From Georgenia sp. TF02-10 (GTDB lineage Bacteria; Actinomycetota; Actinomycetes; Actinomycetales; Actinomycetaceae): a stretch of DNA of 64,000 nucleotides. Made by a program: the position numbers and the translations under genes. Below, in pieces: positions 27,015 to 35,020 of the stretch. The first letter of the stretch is position 1; every line of letters starts with the position of its first letter. The stretch spans positions 3,286,001 through 3,350,000 of the forward strand of contig NZ_CP094289.1 of the NCBI RefSeq assembly GCF_022759505.1, read 5' to 3'. Under the pieces are notes generated by a model. That model was not told where the DNA came from and searched no databases. It worked only from the letters and a program-made list of their open reading frames with translations.

Positions 27015-27057
27015 GGCTGGAGGATCCTGACGGCCGGATCGTCGGGATCCTCCAGCC
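27015..27057 (+). terminator. Hairpin between rbsB and rbsK
   Basis: A perfect 13-bp inverted repeat (GGCTGGAGGATCC / GGATCCTCCAGCC) encloses a 17-base loop, 37 bases after the rbsB stop. It probably acts as an attenuator or 3' stabiliser, allowing more binding protein than kinase, a frequent design in ABC sugar operons. Confidence 0.6.
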
Positions 27058-27094
27058 CCGTCGCCCGCGCACCTACTCGTCACACGGAGCACGC

Positions 27095-28021
27095 ATGCAG
27101 ACCCACCAGGTGGTCGTCGTCGGTTCGGCCAACGCCGACCTCGTCCTCGACATCGACCACCGGCCCGCGCCGGGCGAGACGATCCTCGGCTCCGACGTCG
27201 TCATCACCCCGGGCGGCAAGGGCGCCAACCAGGCGGTCGCCGCCGGCAGGCTCGGCGCCGACGTCGCCTTCGTGGGCTGCGTCGGCGACGACGACCACGG
27301 CCGGCTCCTTCGCGACTCGCTCGCCTCGGCCGGTGTGGACCTCGGCGCGCTCAGGGTGGTCGACGCCCCCACCGGCACGGCGACGATCATGGTGACCCCC
27401 GACGGGGAGAACTCGATCATCGTCTCCCCCGGGGCCAACCGCCGGGTGACCCCGGCGCTGCTCGAGGAGGTCCGGCCCCTGTGGTCCGAGGCCCCCGTCG
27501 TCGTCCTGCAGCTGGAGATCCCGATCGCGTCCGTGGCGCTCGTCGCCACCCGTGCGCGGGGCCGGGTGGTGCTCAACGCGGCGCCGGCGGCCGAGCTGCC
27601 CGCGGGGGTCCTGGCGACGGCGGACCCGCTGGTCGTCAACGAGTCCGAGGCGCGGTTCCTCCTGGGCGCCGCCGACGACGCCGCTTTAGCCGTCGTGCCC
27701 GAGGCACTCGCCGCCCGCCTGCTCGGGCTCGGCCCCCGCTCTGTGGTGCTCACCCTGGGGCCGGCCGGGTCGGTGGTCGCGGAGCGCGGACCCGACGGCG
27801 GACCGGTGACCCTCACCGTGCCGGCGCTCCGGGTGGCCGCGGTGGACACCACCGGCGCCGGGGACGGCTTCGTCGGGGCGCTCGCCATGCGTCTCGCCGA
27901 CGGCGCCTCGCTCGCCGAGGCGGTCGAGCTCGCGACCGCCGTTGCCGCCGTCGCGGTCACCCGGCGCGGCGCGCAGGCGTCCTTCCCGACCCGGGACGAG
28001 ATCGTGGAGGTACGGCGATGA
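27095..28021 (+). CDS. rbsK: Ribokinase
   Basis: This 308-residue PfkB-family kinase phosphorylates ribose to ribose 5-phosphate. It has the N-terminal GSANADLVLDIDHRPAPGET, GGKGANQAVAAGRLG, and the catalytic C-terminal DTTGAGDGFVGAL with the base Asp. ATG 27095 starts the conserved domain. A four-base overlap (ATGA) couples it to rbsD. Confidence 0.95.
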   Translation: MQTHQVVVVGSANADLVLDIDHRPAPGETILGSDVVITPGGKGANQAVAAGRLGADVAFVGCVGDDDHGRLLRDSLASAGVDLGALRVVDAPTGTATIMVTPDGENSIIVSPGANRRVTPALLEEVRPLWSEAPVVVLQLEIPIASVALVATRARGRVVLNAAPAAELPAGVLATADPLVVNESEARFLLGAADDAALAVVPEALAARLLGLGPRSVVLTLGPAGSVVAERGPDGGPVTLTVPALRVAAVDTTGAGDGFVGALAMRLADGASLAEAVELATAVAAVAVTRRGAQASFPTRDEIVEVRR

Positions 28022-28407
28022 AGCGCCGCGGGATCCTCAACGACGCCCTCAGCGGACATCTCGCCCGCCTCGGGCACACCGACACGGTCGTCGTCGCCGA
28101 CTGCGGGCTGCCCCGCCCGGCGGGTGTGCCCGTCGTCGACCTCGCGCTCACCTTCGGGGTGCCCAGCTTCGCCGAGGTCGTGGACGCGCTGGCCACGGAG
28201 ATCGTCGTGGAGTCCGCGGCCGTGGCGCGGGAGACGGCCGAGAACAACCCGGCGGCACGTGACCTGCTGCTCGGGCACTTCGGCGAGCCACGCTGGCTCA
28301 CCCACCAGGAGCTCAAGGAGGAGTCCGCGCACGCGGCGCTGTTCGTCCGCACCGGCGAGGCAAGCCCGTACGCGAACGCCATCCTCACCTGCGGGGTGCC
28401 GTTCTAG
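28018..28407 (+). CDS. rbsD: D-ribose pyranase
   Basis: The 129-residue mutarotase converts beta-pyranose to beta-furanose ribose, the form used by RbsK. The N-terminus MKRRGILNDALSGHLARLGH and the C-terminal GEASPYANAILTCGVPF are diagnostic. The first His of the family (SGHLA) is present. It is the last gene of the rbs operon. Confidence 0.95.
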   Translation: MKRRGILNDALSGHLARLGHTDTVVVADCGLPRPAGVPVVDLALTFGVPSFAEVVDALATEIVVESAAVARETAENNPAARDLLLGHFGEPRWLTHQELKEESAHAALFVRTGEASPYANAILTCGVPF

Positions 28408-28606
28408 CCGGACGCTCTGCTGTCGGTCGACCGGCACGACGCCTAGAGCGCCGTGGTCGTGATCTGGCCGCAGTTCGAGGCTCAACTGCCCCCCTCGATG
28501 GTCACGAGCCGCGTAGGGTGGCTCGCACCTCGGTAACGACTCGATCTTTACAAGGACGTGAGAGCAGTGCTCCCGACAGAGCTGCCGGACAGCCGGACAA
28601 CCGGAC

Positions 28607-29026
28607 ATGATGCACGACACCTTTAGCGCTACCACCGTAGACGAACTTCGGAGGACGACTTCTCTGCGGCGACTAGCGGCCATCATCGATCAGCGGTTGC
28701 TCTTCCCGCGGAGTGGCGACATCGAGCTGGCGGACGGAACCTTGCAGCTCGGGACGTGGAGGTCGTTCAACCCGGGCGACATCCTCAGCGTCTCGCTCGA
28801 GTTTCTTCCCGAGTACGGCAGAGTCGCGGCAGGTGGTGCCCGTGGTGGGTTCCCGTCGTTCGGTGCCTTCAAGCGGCTCGGCGCGCCTCTCGTCCTGGAC
28901 CTCAGGAGTGGAGAACGCATCCTCTTGCTGATCGGATACATCTGGTTAGCGGGTACGACAAAGAACGCGGCCTGGCTCCCCGAGCTTCGAGCGTTCGCTA
29001 TGCAGCACGGTGGGGATCGGCATTGA
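28607..29026 (+). CDS. Hypothetical protein
   Basis: I do not recognise this 139-residue protein. It contains the segments TSLRRLAAIIDQRLLFPRSG, IELADGTLQLGTW and LVLDLRSGERILLLIGYIWL, with no signal peptide and one moderately hydrophobic C-terminal strand region. The codon usage is less GC-biased than its neighbours, and it stands alone between the rbs operon and the NUDIX remnant, which suggests acquired DNA. A second Met immediately follows the first. The coding call rests on length and plausible composition only. Confidence 0.5.
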   Translation: MMHDTFSATTVDELRRTTSLRRLAAIIDQRLLFPRSGDIELADGTLQLGTWRSFNPGDILSVSLEFLPEYGRVAAGGARGGFPSFGAFKRLGAPLVLDLRSGERILLLIGYIWLAGTTKNAAWLPELRAFAMQHGGDRH

Positions 29027-29083
29027 CGCACATGCTCATAGCCACGGACGGCTGCGCTTCACCGACGTGGTGACCCACAGACG

Positions 29084-29491
29084 TCAATCGGTGGCGTGCG
29101 CCGGCTCCCGCTGAGCCACCTTGGCGAGGAATCGGCGGATGTGCGGCTCGAAGCGAGCCGGGTCGGCCGAGCGGACCTCGGCCGGCGTCCACCAGCGGAC
29201 GGCGGCAAACTCCCTCATGTCCGGGACCAGCGGCTGCGATCCGGAGCCGACGAGGAGGAACCAGAGACTCACGTCGGTGTGGCGGTACTCGGCACGTTCG
29301 GTCGTCTCGGTCACGGTGACGAAGCTCGGTGCGACCGGTTCTGCCGCAAAAACGGCATCAATCCCTAGTTCTTCACGCACCTCCCGCCTGACCGTCTGGA
29401 CGGGGTCCGCGCCGGGGTCCACGTGCCCACCAGTGGGCAGCCACAACCCTGCTTTGCGGTGGTCGACCAACAGCACCGAACCATCAGCCAT
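29084..29491 (-). pseudogene. 5'-truncated NUDIX hydrolase gene
   Basis: The 135-residue frame is a close copy of the intact NUDIX protein encoded at 32517-33110. It contains the NUDIX box region GGHVDPGADPVQTVRREVREELGI. It starts at ADGSVLLVDHRK, whereas the intact paralogue has about 60 more N-terminal residues. Similarity stops abruptly near 29490, where AT-rich unrelated DNA begins. A fortuitous ATG at 29491 could still allow expression of the catalytic core, so partial function is possible, but truncation by a rearrangement is the simpler reading. Confidence 0.75.
29100..29490 (-). repeat. Left copy of a ~390-bp direct repeat (NUDIX gene)
   Basis: By eye about nine in ten bases match 32535-32925 in the same orientation. 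The two copies bracket a block of about 3 kb that holds the YeiH, LysR, PEP-enzyme remnant and MazG-like genes. Confidence 0.75.
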
Positions 29492-29603
29492 CGAAGAAAA
29501 TGCGTTTCCCTACCGGCCCGGAATAATATCTTCATTTATTCAGACTCTACTGCACTGAGGCGGGAGCCCTTTGCTCCGCGTGGTTCACTACGCTTGCTAG
29601 TTT

Positions 29604-30647
29604 TCAGATGGCGAGGATGGTGCCGATGCCTGCAATGGTGGCGACCAGGGTGGTGGACAGCCCGGCGAGGATGAAGGGCTTTAGTCCTACTTTGATGATG
29701 GTTCGGAACTTGACGCCGCAGCCGAGCCCGAACATGGCTGCGGCGAGCAGCCCGGTTTGCAGCACTCCGCCTGTCGTCAGCACGGCTTCTGGCAGGGGAA
29801 GAAATGATCGTAGGAGCACCATGGCGAGGAAGCCGATGACGAACGGCGGGACGACGGGCGGCAGTTTCGCGCGTGACGGCTGCTGGTCGGATTCGGACGA
29901 TATGCGGGTGCGGCGCTGCCGGATGCTGAGCGCGGCGAGGACAGGAGCCAGCATCAGGACGCGGGCGAGCTTGACGACGACCGCGATGGTGAGCGCCCCG
30001 CCACCGATGACGCCGCCGGCCGCGACGACCTGTGCGATCTCGTGGATGGATCCACCGGCCCATGTCCCGGCGGCCTCGGATCCGACTCCGAACAGCTGCG
30101 CGGCGAGCGGGATGAGCGGGATCATCAGCGTCCCGAAGATCACGACGAGCGCGACCGCGGTGATCGTGTCCTCTTCGGCTTCGTCGTCGGGATCGGTCAC
30201 TCCGGCTGCTCCTGCGACGGCTGCCGCTCCGCAGATGGAGAACCCGCACGCTATGAGGAGTGTGAGCCCCCGCGGGACGCGCAGCATCCAACCCAAGAGG
30301 ACCGTGCCGAAGATGCCGCCGGTGACGATGCACACGACGACGATGAGCATCGGAACGCCGAGCGCCACGATGTCGGTGAGCACGAGCTGGAGGCCGAGGA
30401 GGACGATCCCGGCCCGCAGGAGCTTCTTCGCGGAGAAGTCGATGCCGGGCGAGGCGAGCACGGGTATCCGCGCGAGGTTGGCCAGAAGAACGCCGAGGAT
30501 GATCGCGATGATCAGCGGGCTGGCTCCCGGCAGCAGCATGCTGAGCGCAGAGGACACTCCGGCGGCGACGAGGCACAGCGCGAGCCCCGGAGTCAGGGAA
30601 CGTGCCCGGGCGAGCCGATGACTGTTGTGATGCTGCGTGCGAGTCAT
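29604..30647 (-). CDS. YeiH-family putative sulfate exporter
   Basis: The 347-residue membrane protein has about ten hydrophobic segments. It shows the YeiH family blocks SPLIIAIILGVLLAN, FSAKKLLRAGIVLLGLQL, the CGFSICGAAAVAGAAGV motif, and GSIHEIAQVVAAGG. The family is annotated as exporters of sulfate or related sulfur anions; direct evidence of substrate is limited. It is divergent from a LysR gene, the classic YeiH-YeiE/CysL arrangement. Base composition is lower in GC than the surroundings. Confidence 0.88.
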   Translation of the reverse strand: MTRTQHHNSHRLARARSLTPGLALCLVAAGVSSALSMLLPGASPLIIAIILGVLLANLARIPVLASPGIDFSAKKLLRAGIVLLGLQLVLTDIVALGVPMLIVVVCIVTGGIFGTVLLGWMLRVPRGLTLLIACGFSICGAAAVAGAAGVTDPDDEAEEDTITAVALVVIFGTLMIPLIPLAAQLFGVGSEAAGTWAGGSIHEIAQVVAAGGVIGGGALTIAVVVKLARVLMLAPVLAALSIRQRRTRISSESDQQPSRAKLPPVVPPFVIGFLAMVLLRSFLPLPEAVLTTGGVLQTGLLAAAMFGLGCGVKFRTIIKVGLKPFILAGLSTTLVATIAGIGTILAI

Positions 30648-30701
30648 GCCTTCATCGTTTCTCGGGGCGTCAGCCGCGGGTAGAGGCAGATCACGCGCAC
30701 G

Positions 30702-30720
30702 TTACAAGCTATGCTTGTGA
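30702..30720. promoter_or_regulatory. LysR-type operator palindrome
   Basis: A 19-bp imperfect palindrome, TTACAAGCTATGCTTGTGA, has inner arms ACAAGC/GCTTGT and fits the T-N11-A style of LysR boxes. It lies in the 91-bp divergent region 18 bases before the LysR start and about 55 bases from the YeiH start. Confidence 0.6.
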
Positions 30721-30738
30721 CCTGGTGGCTGGAGGGGT

Positions 30739-31653
30739 ATGGGCGACGAACCGGATCTGGATGCGCTGCGTGCGCTGACGCTCGTGGCCGAGGAGAGCAG
30801 CATCTCGGCGGCGGGCGCACGGCTGGGGGTGAGTCAGCAGGCGGTCTCGTTGCGCATCCGGGGCTTGGAGCGACAGCTGGGCGTGCGGTTGCTGGTGCGT
30901 TCGGCGCGCGGTTCCCGGTTGACTCCGGCCGGGGAACTGGTCGTGGGGTGGGCGACGGCGCTGCTGAGGACCGCCGATGGGTTCTCGAGTGCCGTCGAAT
31001 CCCTCCGGACCGACCGCGCAAAGACGATGCGCATTGCGGCGAGCCTCACGATCGCTGAACACCTCTTGCCGGAGTGGATCGCACGGTGGCGTCGAGCTCA
31101 GCAGCAGGACACACCGCTCGTGCAGCTCGTGGCGGCGAACAGCAGCGAGGTCATCAGGTTGGTGCGCACGGGCGAAGCTCAGCTCGGGTTCATCGAAACG
31201 CCGACCGTTCCCGACGACGTGCGGTCGCTGCCGGTAGGAGAGGATGAGATTGTCGTGGTGGTCCCTCCGACGCACCCTTGGGCGCGGCGGAGGAATGTGT
31301 CCAAAGCCGAGCTCGCGGCTACTCCGCTGGTGCTGAGGGAAGAGGGCAGCGGTACGCGTGCCGCGCTGGAGGCGGTACTCGCACGGGCCGATGCTCCCTT
31401 GTCCGCCGTTCCGGTCGCGGAGCTGTCGACAACGCTGGGAGTGCGTAGCACGATCGCAGCAGGCGACGCCCCCGGCGCACTCAGCTCCCTCGCGGTCGCG
31501 GACGATCTTCGAGCTGGACGACTCCGATCAGTAGCCATCAGCGACTTGCGGATGACACGTTCCTTGCATGCGATCTGGACCGGCAGCCCCCAGCCCAGGA
31601 ATGCTGCAGGCGATCTTCTATCCGCGATCAATCAGCTCGTCCGGCGATCATGA
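30739..31653 (+). CDS. LysR-family transcriptional regulator
   Basis: The 304-residue protein has a LysR helix-turn-helix (LTLVAEESSISAAGARLGVS, then QQAVSLRIRGLERQLGVRLL) and a C-terminal effector domain beginning at MRIAASLTIAEHLLPEWIARW. That start of the effector domain and the divergent exporter gene resemble the YeiE/CysL group that controls sulfur-anion export. It likely regulates the YeiH gene through the palindrome between them. The stop overlaps the next frame by four bases. Confidence 0.88.
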   Translation: MGDEPDLDALRALTLVAEESSISAAGARLGVSQQAVSLRIRGLERQLGVRLLVRSARGSRLTPAGELVVGWATALLRTADGFSSAVESLRTDRAKTMRIAASLTIAEHLLPEWIARWRRAQQQDTPLVQLVAANSSEVIRLVRTGEAQLGFIETPTVPDDVRSLPVGEDEIVVVVPPTHPWARRRNVSKAELAATPLVLREEGSGTRAALEAVLARADAPLSAVPVAELSTTLGVRSTIAAGDAPGALSSLAVADDLRAGRLRSVAISDLRMTRSLHAIWTGSPQPRNAAGDLLSAINQLVRRS

Positions 31654-31958
31654 AGACAGACAGGAACCATGCGATTCCTGCGACGACGATGACGAGATGC
31701 ATGGAGTCCGCGCTGACCCCGACGGGGCACGACCCGGCCGTCCGCCGGCTAGTCGACATCTGTGTCCGCGAGGCCAGGCAAGCCGTCCCGGGCATCCCCA
31801 TCGGGTTCTGTGGAGAGCAGGTGGCCGAGCCGACTGCGTTGGTCGAGCTCCTCCGGCACGAGCCCGACTACGTCTCGTGTGGGCCCGCCCACATCGAGGT
31901 CGCGCGCTACGTTGTCGGCCGGCAGCGTCGACAGGACGGAGGCACCTCATGGGCATGA
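31650..31958 (+). pseudogene. Fragment resembling the C-terminus of a PEP-utilising enzyme
   Basis: Residues about 30-95 of this 102-residue frame (DPAVRRLVDICVREARQAVP, GIPIGFCGEQVAEPTALVEL, PDYVSCGPAHIEVARYVV) resemble the end of the PEP/pyruvate-binding TIM barrel of pyruvate phosphate dikinase-type enzymes, including the Cys-Gly-Glu and the DYVSCGP segment. A whole enzyme would be several hundred residues, so this is a remnant. The first 20 residues are unrelated. It is spliced directly behind the LysR gene, consistent with a rearranged region. Expression as a small protein cannot be excluded. Confidence 0.55.
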
Positions 31959-32371
31959 CCGAGCCGGACGGCGGCAAGCTCGTCCGCGACAGAATCCCGG
32001 AGATTATCCGAGCCGATGGCGCGGTGCCGGTCATCAGGACCGCAGGTGACGCCGAGATCGACGGCCTGCTCCTCGCCAAGCTCGTCGAGGAGGTCGAGGA
32101 GTACGCCGACTCGCGTGAGGTCGAGGAGCTGGCCGACGTCGTCGAGGTGTGCTTCGCAGCGGCCGCTCGGCAGGGCGTGTCCGTGGAAGAACTTCTGGCC
32201 CTCGCCCGCGACAAGCGGGACCAACGGGGTGGCTTCGCGCAGGGGTTGGTGTGGTCCGGCAACCGGGCCCCGGGCCCGGACCCGACCGGAGGTGACCGCT
32301 CGCGTCGGATCAGAGGTGCTGGGGCTGCGCAGCGATCAGGTCGCGTACCAGTGGAGTGGCCGCGGGCATGA
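31949..32371 (+). CDS. MazG-like / phosphoribosyl-ATP pyrophosphohydrolase-like protein
   Basis: The product begins KLVRDRIPEIIRADGAVPVI and continues LLAKLVEEVEEYADSREVEELADVVEVCFAAA. The KLVRDRIPEII start and the EExxE / ExxD helices are typical of small all-alpha NTP pyrophosphohydrolases used in nucleotide-pool cleaning. GGAGG lies six bases before ATG 31949. The last 40 residues are Arg/Gly-rich and not conserved in appearance, so the natural end may have been extended by frameshift or fusion. Confidence 0.75.
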   Translation: MGMTEPDGGKLVRDRIPEIIRADGAVPVIRTAGDAEIDGLLLAKLVEEVEEYADSREVEELADVVEVCFAAAARQGVSVEELLALARDKRDQRGGFAQGLVWSGNRAPGPDPTGGDRSRRIRGAGAAQRSGRVPVEWPRA

Positions 32372-32516
32372 ACGGTGGCCCGACCAGGACCTGCGCTGCA
32401 GCCGCCGCGGCGATATCACCGTCACCGCATCGAGCGTTTCGAAAGTGCGGGGCGACTCAGACGGCCGCCACAGTGGCAGTCATGACCCGTGGGTCAGTAC
32501 CTGGCGGCCCAGGACG

Positions 32517-33110
32517 TCATTCGGCGGCGTATGACGGCTCCCCTTGAACGACCTTGGTGAGGAACCGGTGAATGTGCGGCTCGAAGCGAGCCGGGTCGGC
32601 CGAGCGAATCTCGGTCGGCGTCCACCAGCGAACGGCAGAAAACTCCCTCATATCCGGGACCAGCGGCTGCGATCGGGAGCCAACGAGGAGGAACCAGAGA
32701 CTCACGTCAGTGTGGCGGTGCTCGGCGGGTCCTGTCGTCTCGGTCACGGTGACGAACCTCGGTGCGACCGGTTCTGCTGCAAAGACGGCGTCGATCCCTA
32801 GTTCTTCACGTGCCTCACGCTTGACGGTCTGGACGGGGTCCTCGCCGGGGTCCACGTGGCCACCGGTCGGCAGCCACAACCCAGATTTCCGGTGATCGAC
32901 CAGCAGGACCGAACCATCGGCGGGATCATGCAGCAGGAAGTAGGACACGACATGCTTGGGCGGCGTGCGAGGCGGGACCCGGCGGAACACGTCATCTGTC
33001 GACGTCAACCAGCTGAGCGCGTCGTCGCGATGCCTCCGTTCGATCTCGTCGAAAGGGCAAATGTCGCTGACCTGAGCAACGATCCGCTCGACCTCGACCT
33101 GAAACGACAT
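32517..33110 (-). CDS. NUDIX hydrolase
   Basis: The 197-residue protein has a NUDIX box GGHVDPGEDPVQTVKREAREELGI (residues about 80-103), with the catalytic REAREEL glutamates, preceded by VVSYFLLHDPADGSVLLV. It probably hydrolyses a nucleoside diphosphate derivative; the substrate is unknown. An N-terminal helical part (IVAQVSDICPFDEIERRHRD) is specific to this group. It is the intact parent of the truncated copy near 29.1 kb. Confidence 0.88.
   Translation of the reverse strand: MSFQVEVERIVAQVSDICPFDEIERRHRDDALSWLTSTDDVFRRVPPRTPPKHVVSYFLLHDPADGSVLLVDHRKSGLWLPTGGHVDPGEDPVQTVKREAREELGIDAVFAAEPVAPRFVTVTETTGPAEHRHTDVSLWFLLVGSRSQPLVPDMREFSAVRWWTPTEIRSADPARFEPHIHRFLTKVVQGEPSYAAE
32535..32925 (-). 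repeat. Right copy of the ~390-bp direct repeat (NUDIX gene)
   Basis: This is the part of the intact NUDIX gene matched by 29100-29490. The match ends just upstream of the codons for ADGSVLL, which defines one junction of the rearrangement. Confidence 0.75.
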
Positions 33111-33291
33111 TCCGCCAGACTAGTCTCGAGCGTCCTCTTCGTGCTAATCGGTCGTGGCCTGATCGGGCGGGGAGGCGGGTACGTGCACGGCCCCCAGGCC
33201 TCCGGGCGTCGCGCACGCGCTTGGGTGGCCCTGGCCGCCCACCCACGGTCGGGGTCAGGGTACGGCCAGCGCCCGCTCAACCGGCTCGCCC

Positions 33292-34935
33292 CTACCGGCG
33301 GACGAGCGTGCGCTCGACAATCTCCCGGATGTACGGCGCGACGACGGTCGGCGACACCCGCAGGTCGGCGAGGAACGTACCCTGCGCCCCGGCAGCGAGC
33401 CACTCCCCCACGGCCCGCAGGTCCTCGAGCCGGCTGACCGTCGCCGCCGAGGCCCCCAGGCCGCGGGCGACGGTCGCGAAGTCCACCTCGTCGATGACCA
33501 TCACCTCGCGGTCCAGCCCCTGGGAGCCGTACTGGTGGAGCTCGGCGCCGTACGCGGCGTCGTTGACCACGAGGACGAGGGCGCTGCGGGCGGACCGCAC
33601 CAGCGTGTCGAGGTCGGCGATGCCCATGAGCCCGCCGCCGTCGCCGGTGACGACGACGGTCAGCGCGTCCGGCCGGGCGACCGCGACGCCGGGGGCCGAG
33701 GGGAAGCCGAGGCCGATGGCCTGGAAGGCGGTGCCGACGAGGGTGATGGAGTCTGCCGCTGGCAGCTCGAGGTAGGTGTTGGCCCATCCGATGAAGTGCC
33801 CCCCGTCGGAGACCACGAGCCGGTCCGCGGGCAGCAGCGCGTCCAGGCGGCGCATGACGGAACGCGGGTCGAGGCGCCCGTCGGCCGTGACGTCGTCGCC
33901 CGCGGGCCGGGCGTGCTGGAGCGGGCCCTCGCCCGCCCGGGCAGCCGCGCCGCCCCACGGCTGGGCCGGGGTCGGGTGGCCGTCGAGCGCCGCCAGCAGC
34001 TCCGCCGCCGCGACCCGCGCGTCGCCGCGGATGTGCCGGTCCACCCGTGGGTGCGTGGCGCGGTCGGCGAGGTCGACCTGGACGAGGTGCACGTCCGGGC
34101 CGAAGGCGGACCCGAACGAGGTGGTGAACTGGTTGAGCCCGGCCCCGACGACGAGGACGACGTCCGCCTGCCGGATGAGGTCGGCGGACGGCTCGGAGGC
34201 GAACCCGCCGCACACGCCCAGGTCGTAGGGCCGGCCGGCGAACAGCCCGCGCGCCGGGGCGCTCGTGGCCGTCAGCGCCCCGAGCCGGTCCGCCAGCCGA
34301 CGCAGCTCGGCCGCCGCGCCCTTGGCCCCGCGCCCGGCCAGGACCAGGGGGCGCTCGGCAGCGGCGAGCCGGCGCGCGGCCTCCTCGAGCGCCGCTCGCT
34401 CCGGCGCGGGCGACGCGGGCGGCGCGGGCAGCGCCGGGACGCCGTCGTCCTCGGCGGGCGCGGTCGCGAGGTCGTAGGGCAGGGCGAGGACGACGGGCAC
34501 CCGGTGCGTCAGCGCGTGAGAGGCCGCCTCCACCGTGGTGCGGCCGGGCGCGGCAGCGTCGAGGACGAACGTCGGGGCGCCGACGGCGGCCGCGAGCCCG
34601 GGCTGGTCCACGTCCCACGGCCGGCGCCCGGCGGACGGGGCGTCGCCGGCGACGAGCACGAGGGGGGTCTGCGCCTTGACGGCCTCGGCGAGGGAGGTGA
34701 TCGCGTTGGTGAACCCCGGCCCGTACGTCGTCGTCGCGACGGCGAGGCGCCCGGAGACGCGGTGGTAGGCGTCGGCGGAGGCGACCGTGCCGGCCTCGTG
34801 GCGCAGGGCGGTCACCCGGACCGGCGTGCGCGCCAGGGCGTCCAGCACGTAGGCGTTGCCGTTGCCCATGAGGGCGAACACGTCCTCGCTGATGGCGGCG
34901 ACGGCGGCGGCGACGACCTCGGAGACGGTGCTCAT
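33292..34935 (-). CDS. Thiamine-diphosphate-dependent enzyme (decarboxylase / acetolactate-synthase-like)
   Basis: The 547-residue protein has three ThDP-family domains. The N-terminal domain has the activating Glu in ALRHEAGTVASADAY. The middle domain has VVGAGLNQF. The C-terminal ThDP/Mg site is GDGGGLMGIADL, with the later Asn in VVNDAAYG. It is last in a leftward operon behind the aldehyde dehydrogenase and flavin hydroxylase genes. It could decarboxylate an aryl-pyruvate or aryl-glyoxylate whose aldehyde is then oxidised by the neighbour. Carboligase activity is also possible. The exact reaction cannot be read. Confidence 0.85.
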   Translation of the reverse strand: MSTVSEVVAAAVAAISEDVFALMGNGNAYVLDALARTPVRVTALRHEAGTVASADAYHRVSGRLAVATTTYGPGFTNAITSLAEAVKAQTPLVLVAGDAPSAGRRPWDVDQPGLAAAVGAPTFVLDAAAPGRTTVEAASHALTHRVPVVLALPYDLATAPAEDDGVPALPAPPASPAPERAALEEAARRLAAAERPLVLAGRGAKGAAAELRRLADRLGALTATSAPARGLFAGRPYDLGVCGGFASEPSADLIRQADVVLVVGAGLNQFTTSFGSAFGPDVHLVQVDLADRATHPRVDRHIRGDARVAAAELLAALDGHPTPAQPWGGAAARAGEGPLQHARPAGDDVTADGRLDPRSVMRRLDALLPADRLVVSDGGHFIGWANTYLELPAADSITLVGTAFQAIGLGFPSAPGVAVARPDALTVVVTGDGGGLMGIADLDTLVRSARSALVLVVNDAAYGAELHQYGSQGLDREVMVIDEVDFATVARGLGASAATVSRLEDLRAVGEWLAAGAQGTFLADLRVSPTVVAPYIREIVERTLVRR

Positions 34936-35020
34936 GACGTGGCGCTGACCTTTCGTGGGACGGGGTGGGCTGGGCCGGCTCGACCGGGCGGGCGACGGCG
35001 CGCCGCCGCGGCGGGCCCGG

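Noticed and set aside
29121-29558. Plus-strand frames opposite both NUDIX copies
   Set aside because: They are similar to each other only because the NUDIX DNA is duplicated. The NUDIX box is on the minus strand.
33224-33246. Hairpin GGGTGG...CCACCC downstream of the ThDP gene as a terminator
   Set aside because: The stem is only six base pairs and has no T-tract, so it was too weak to list as a feature.
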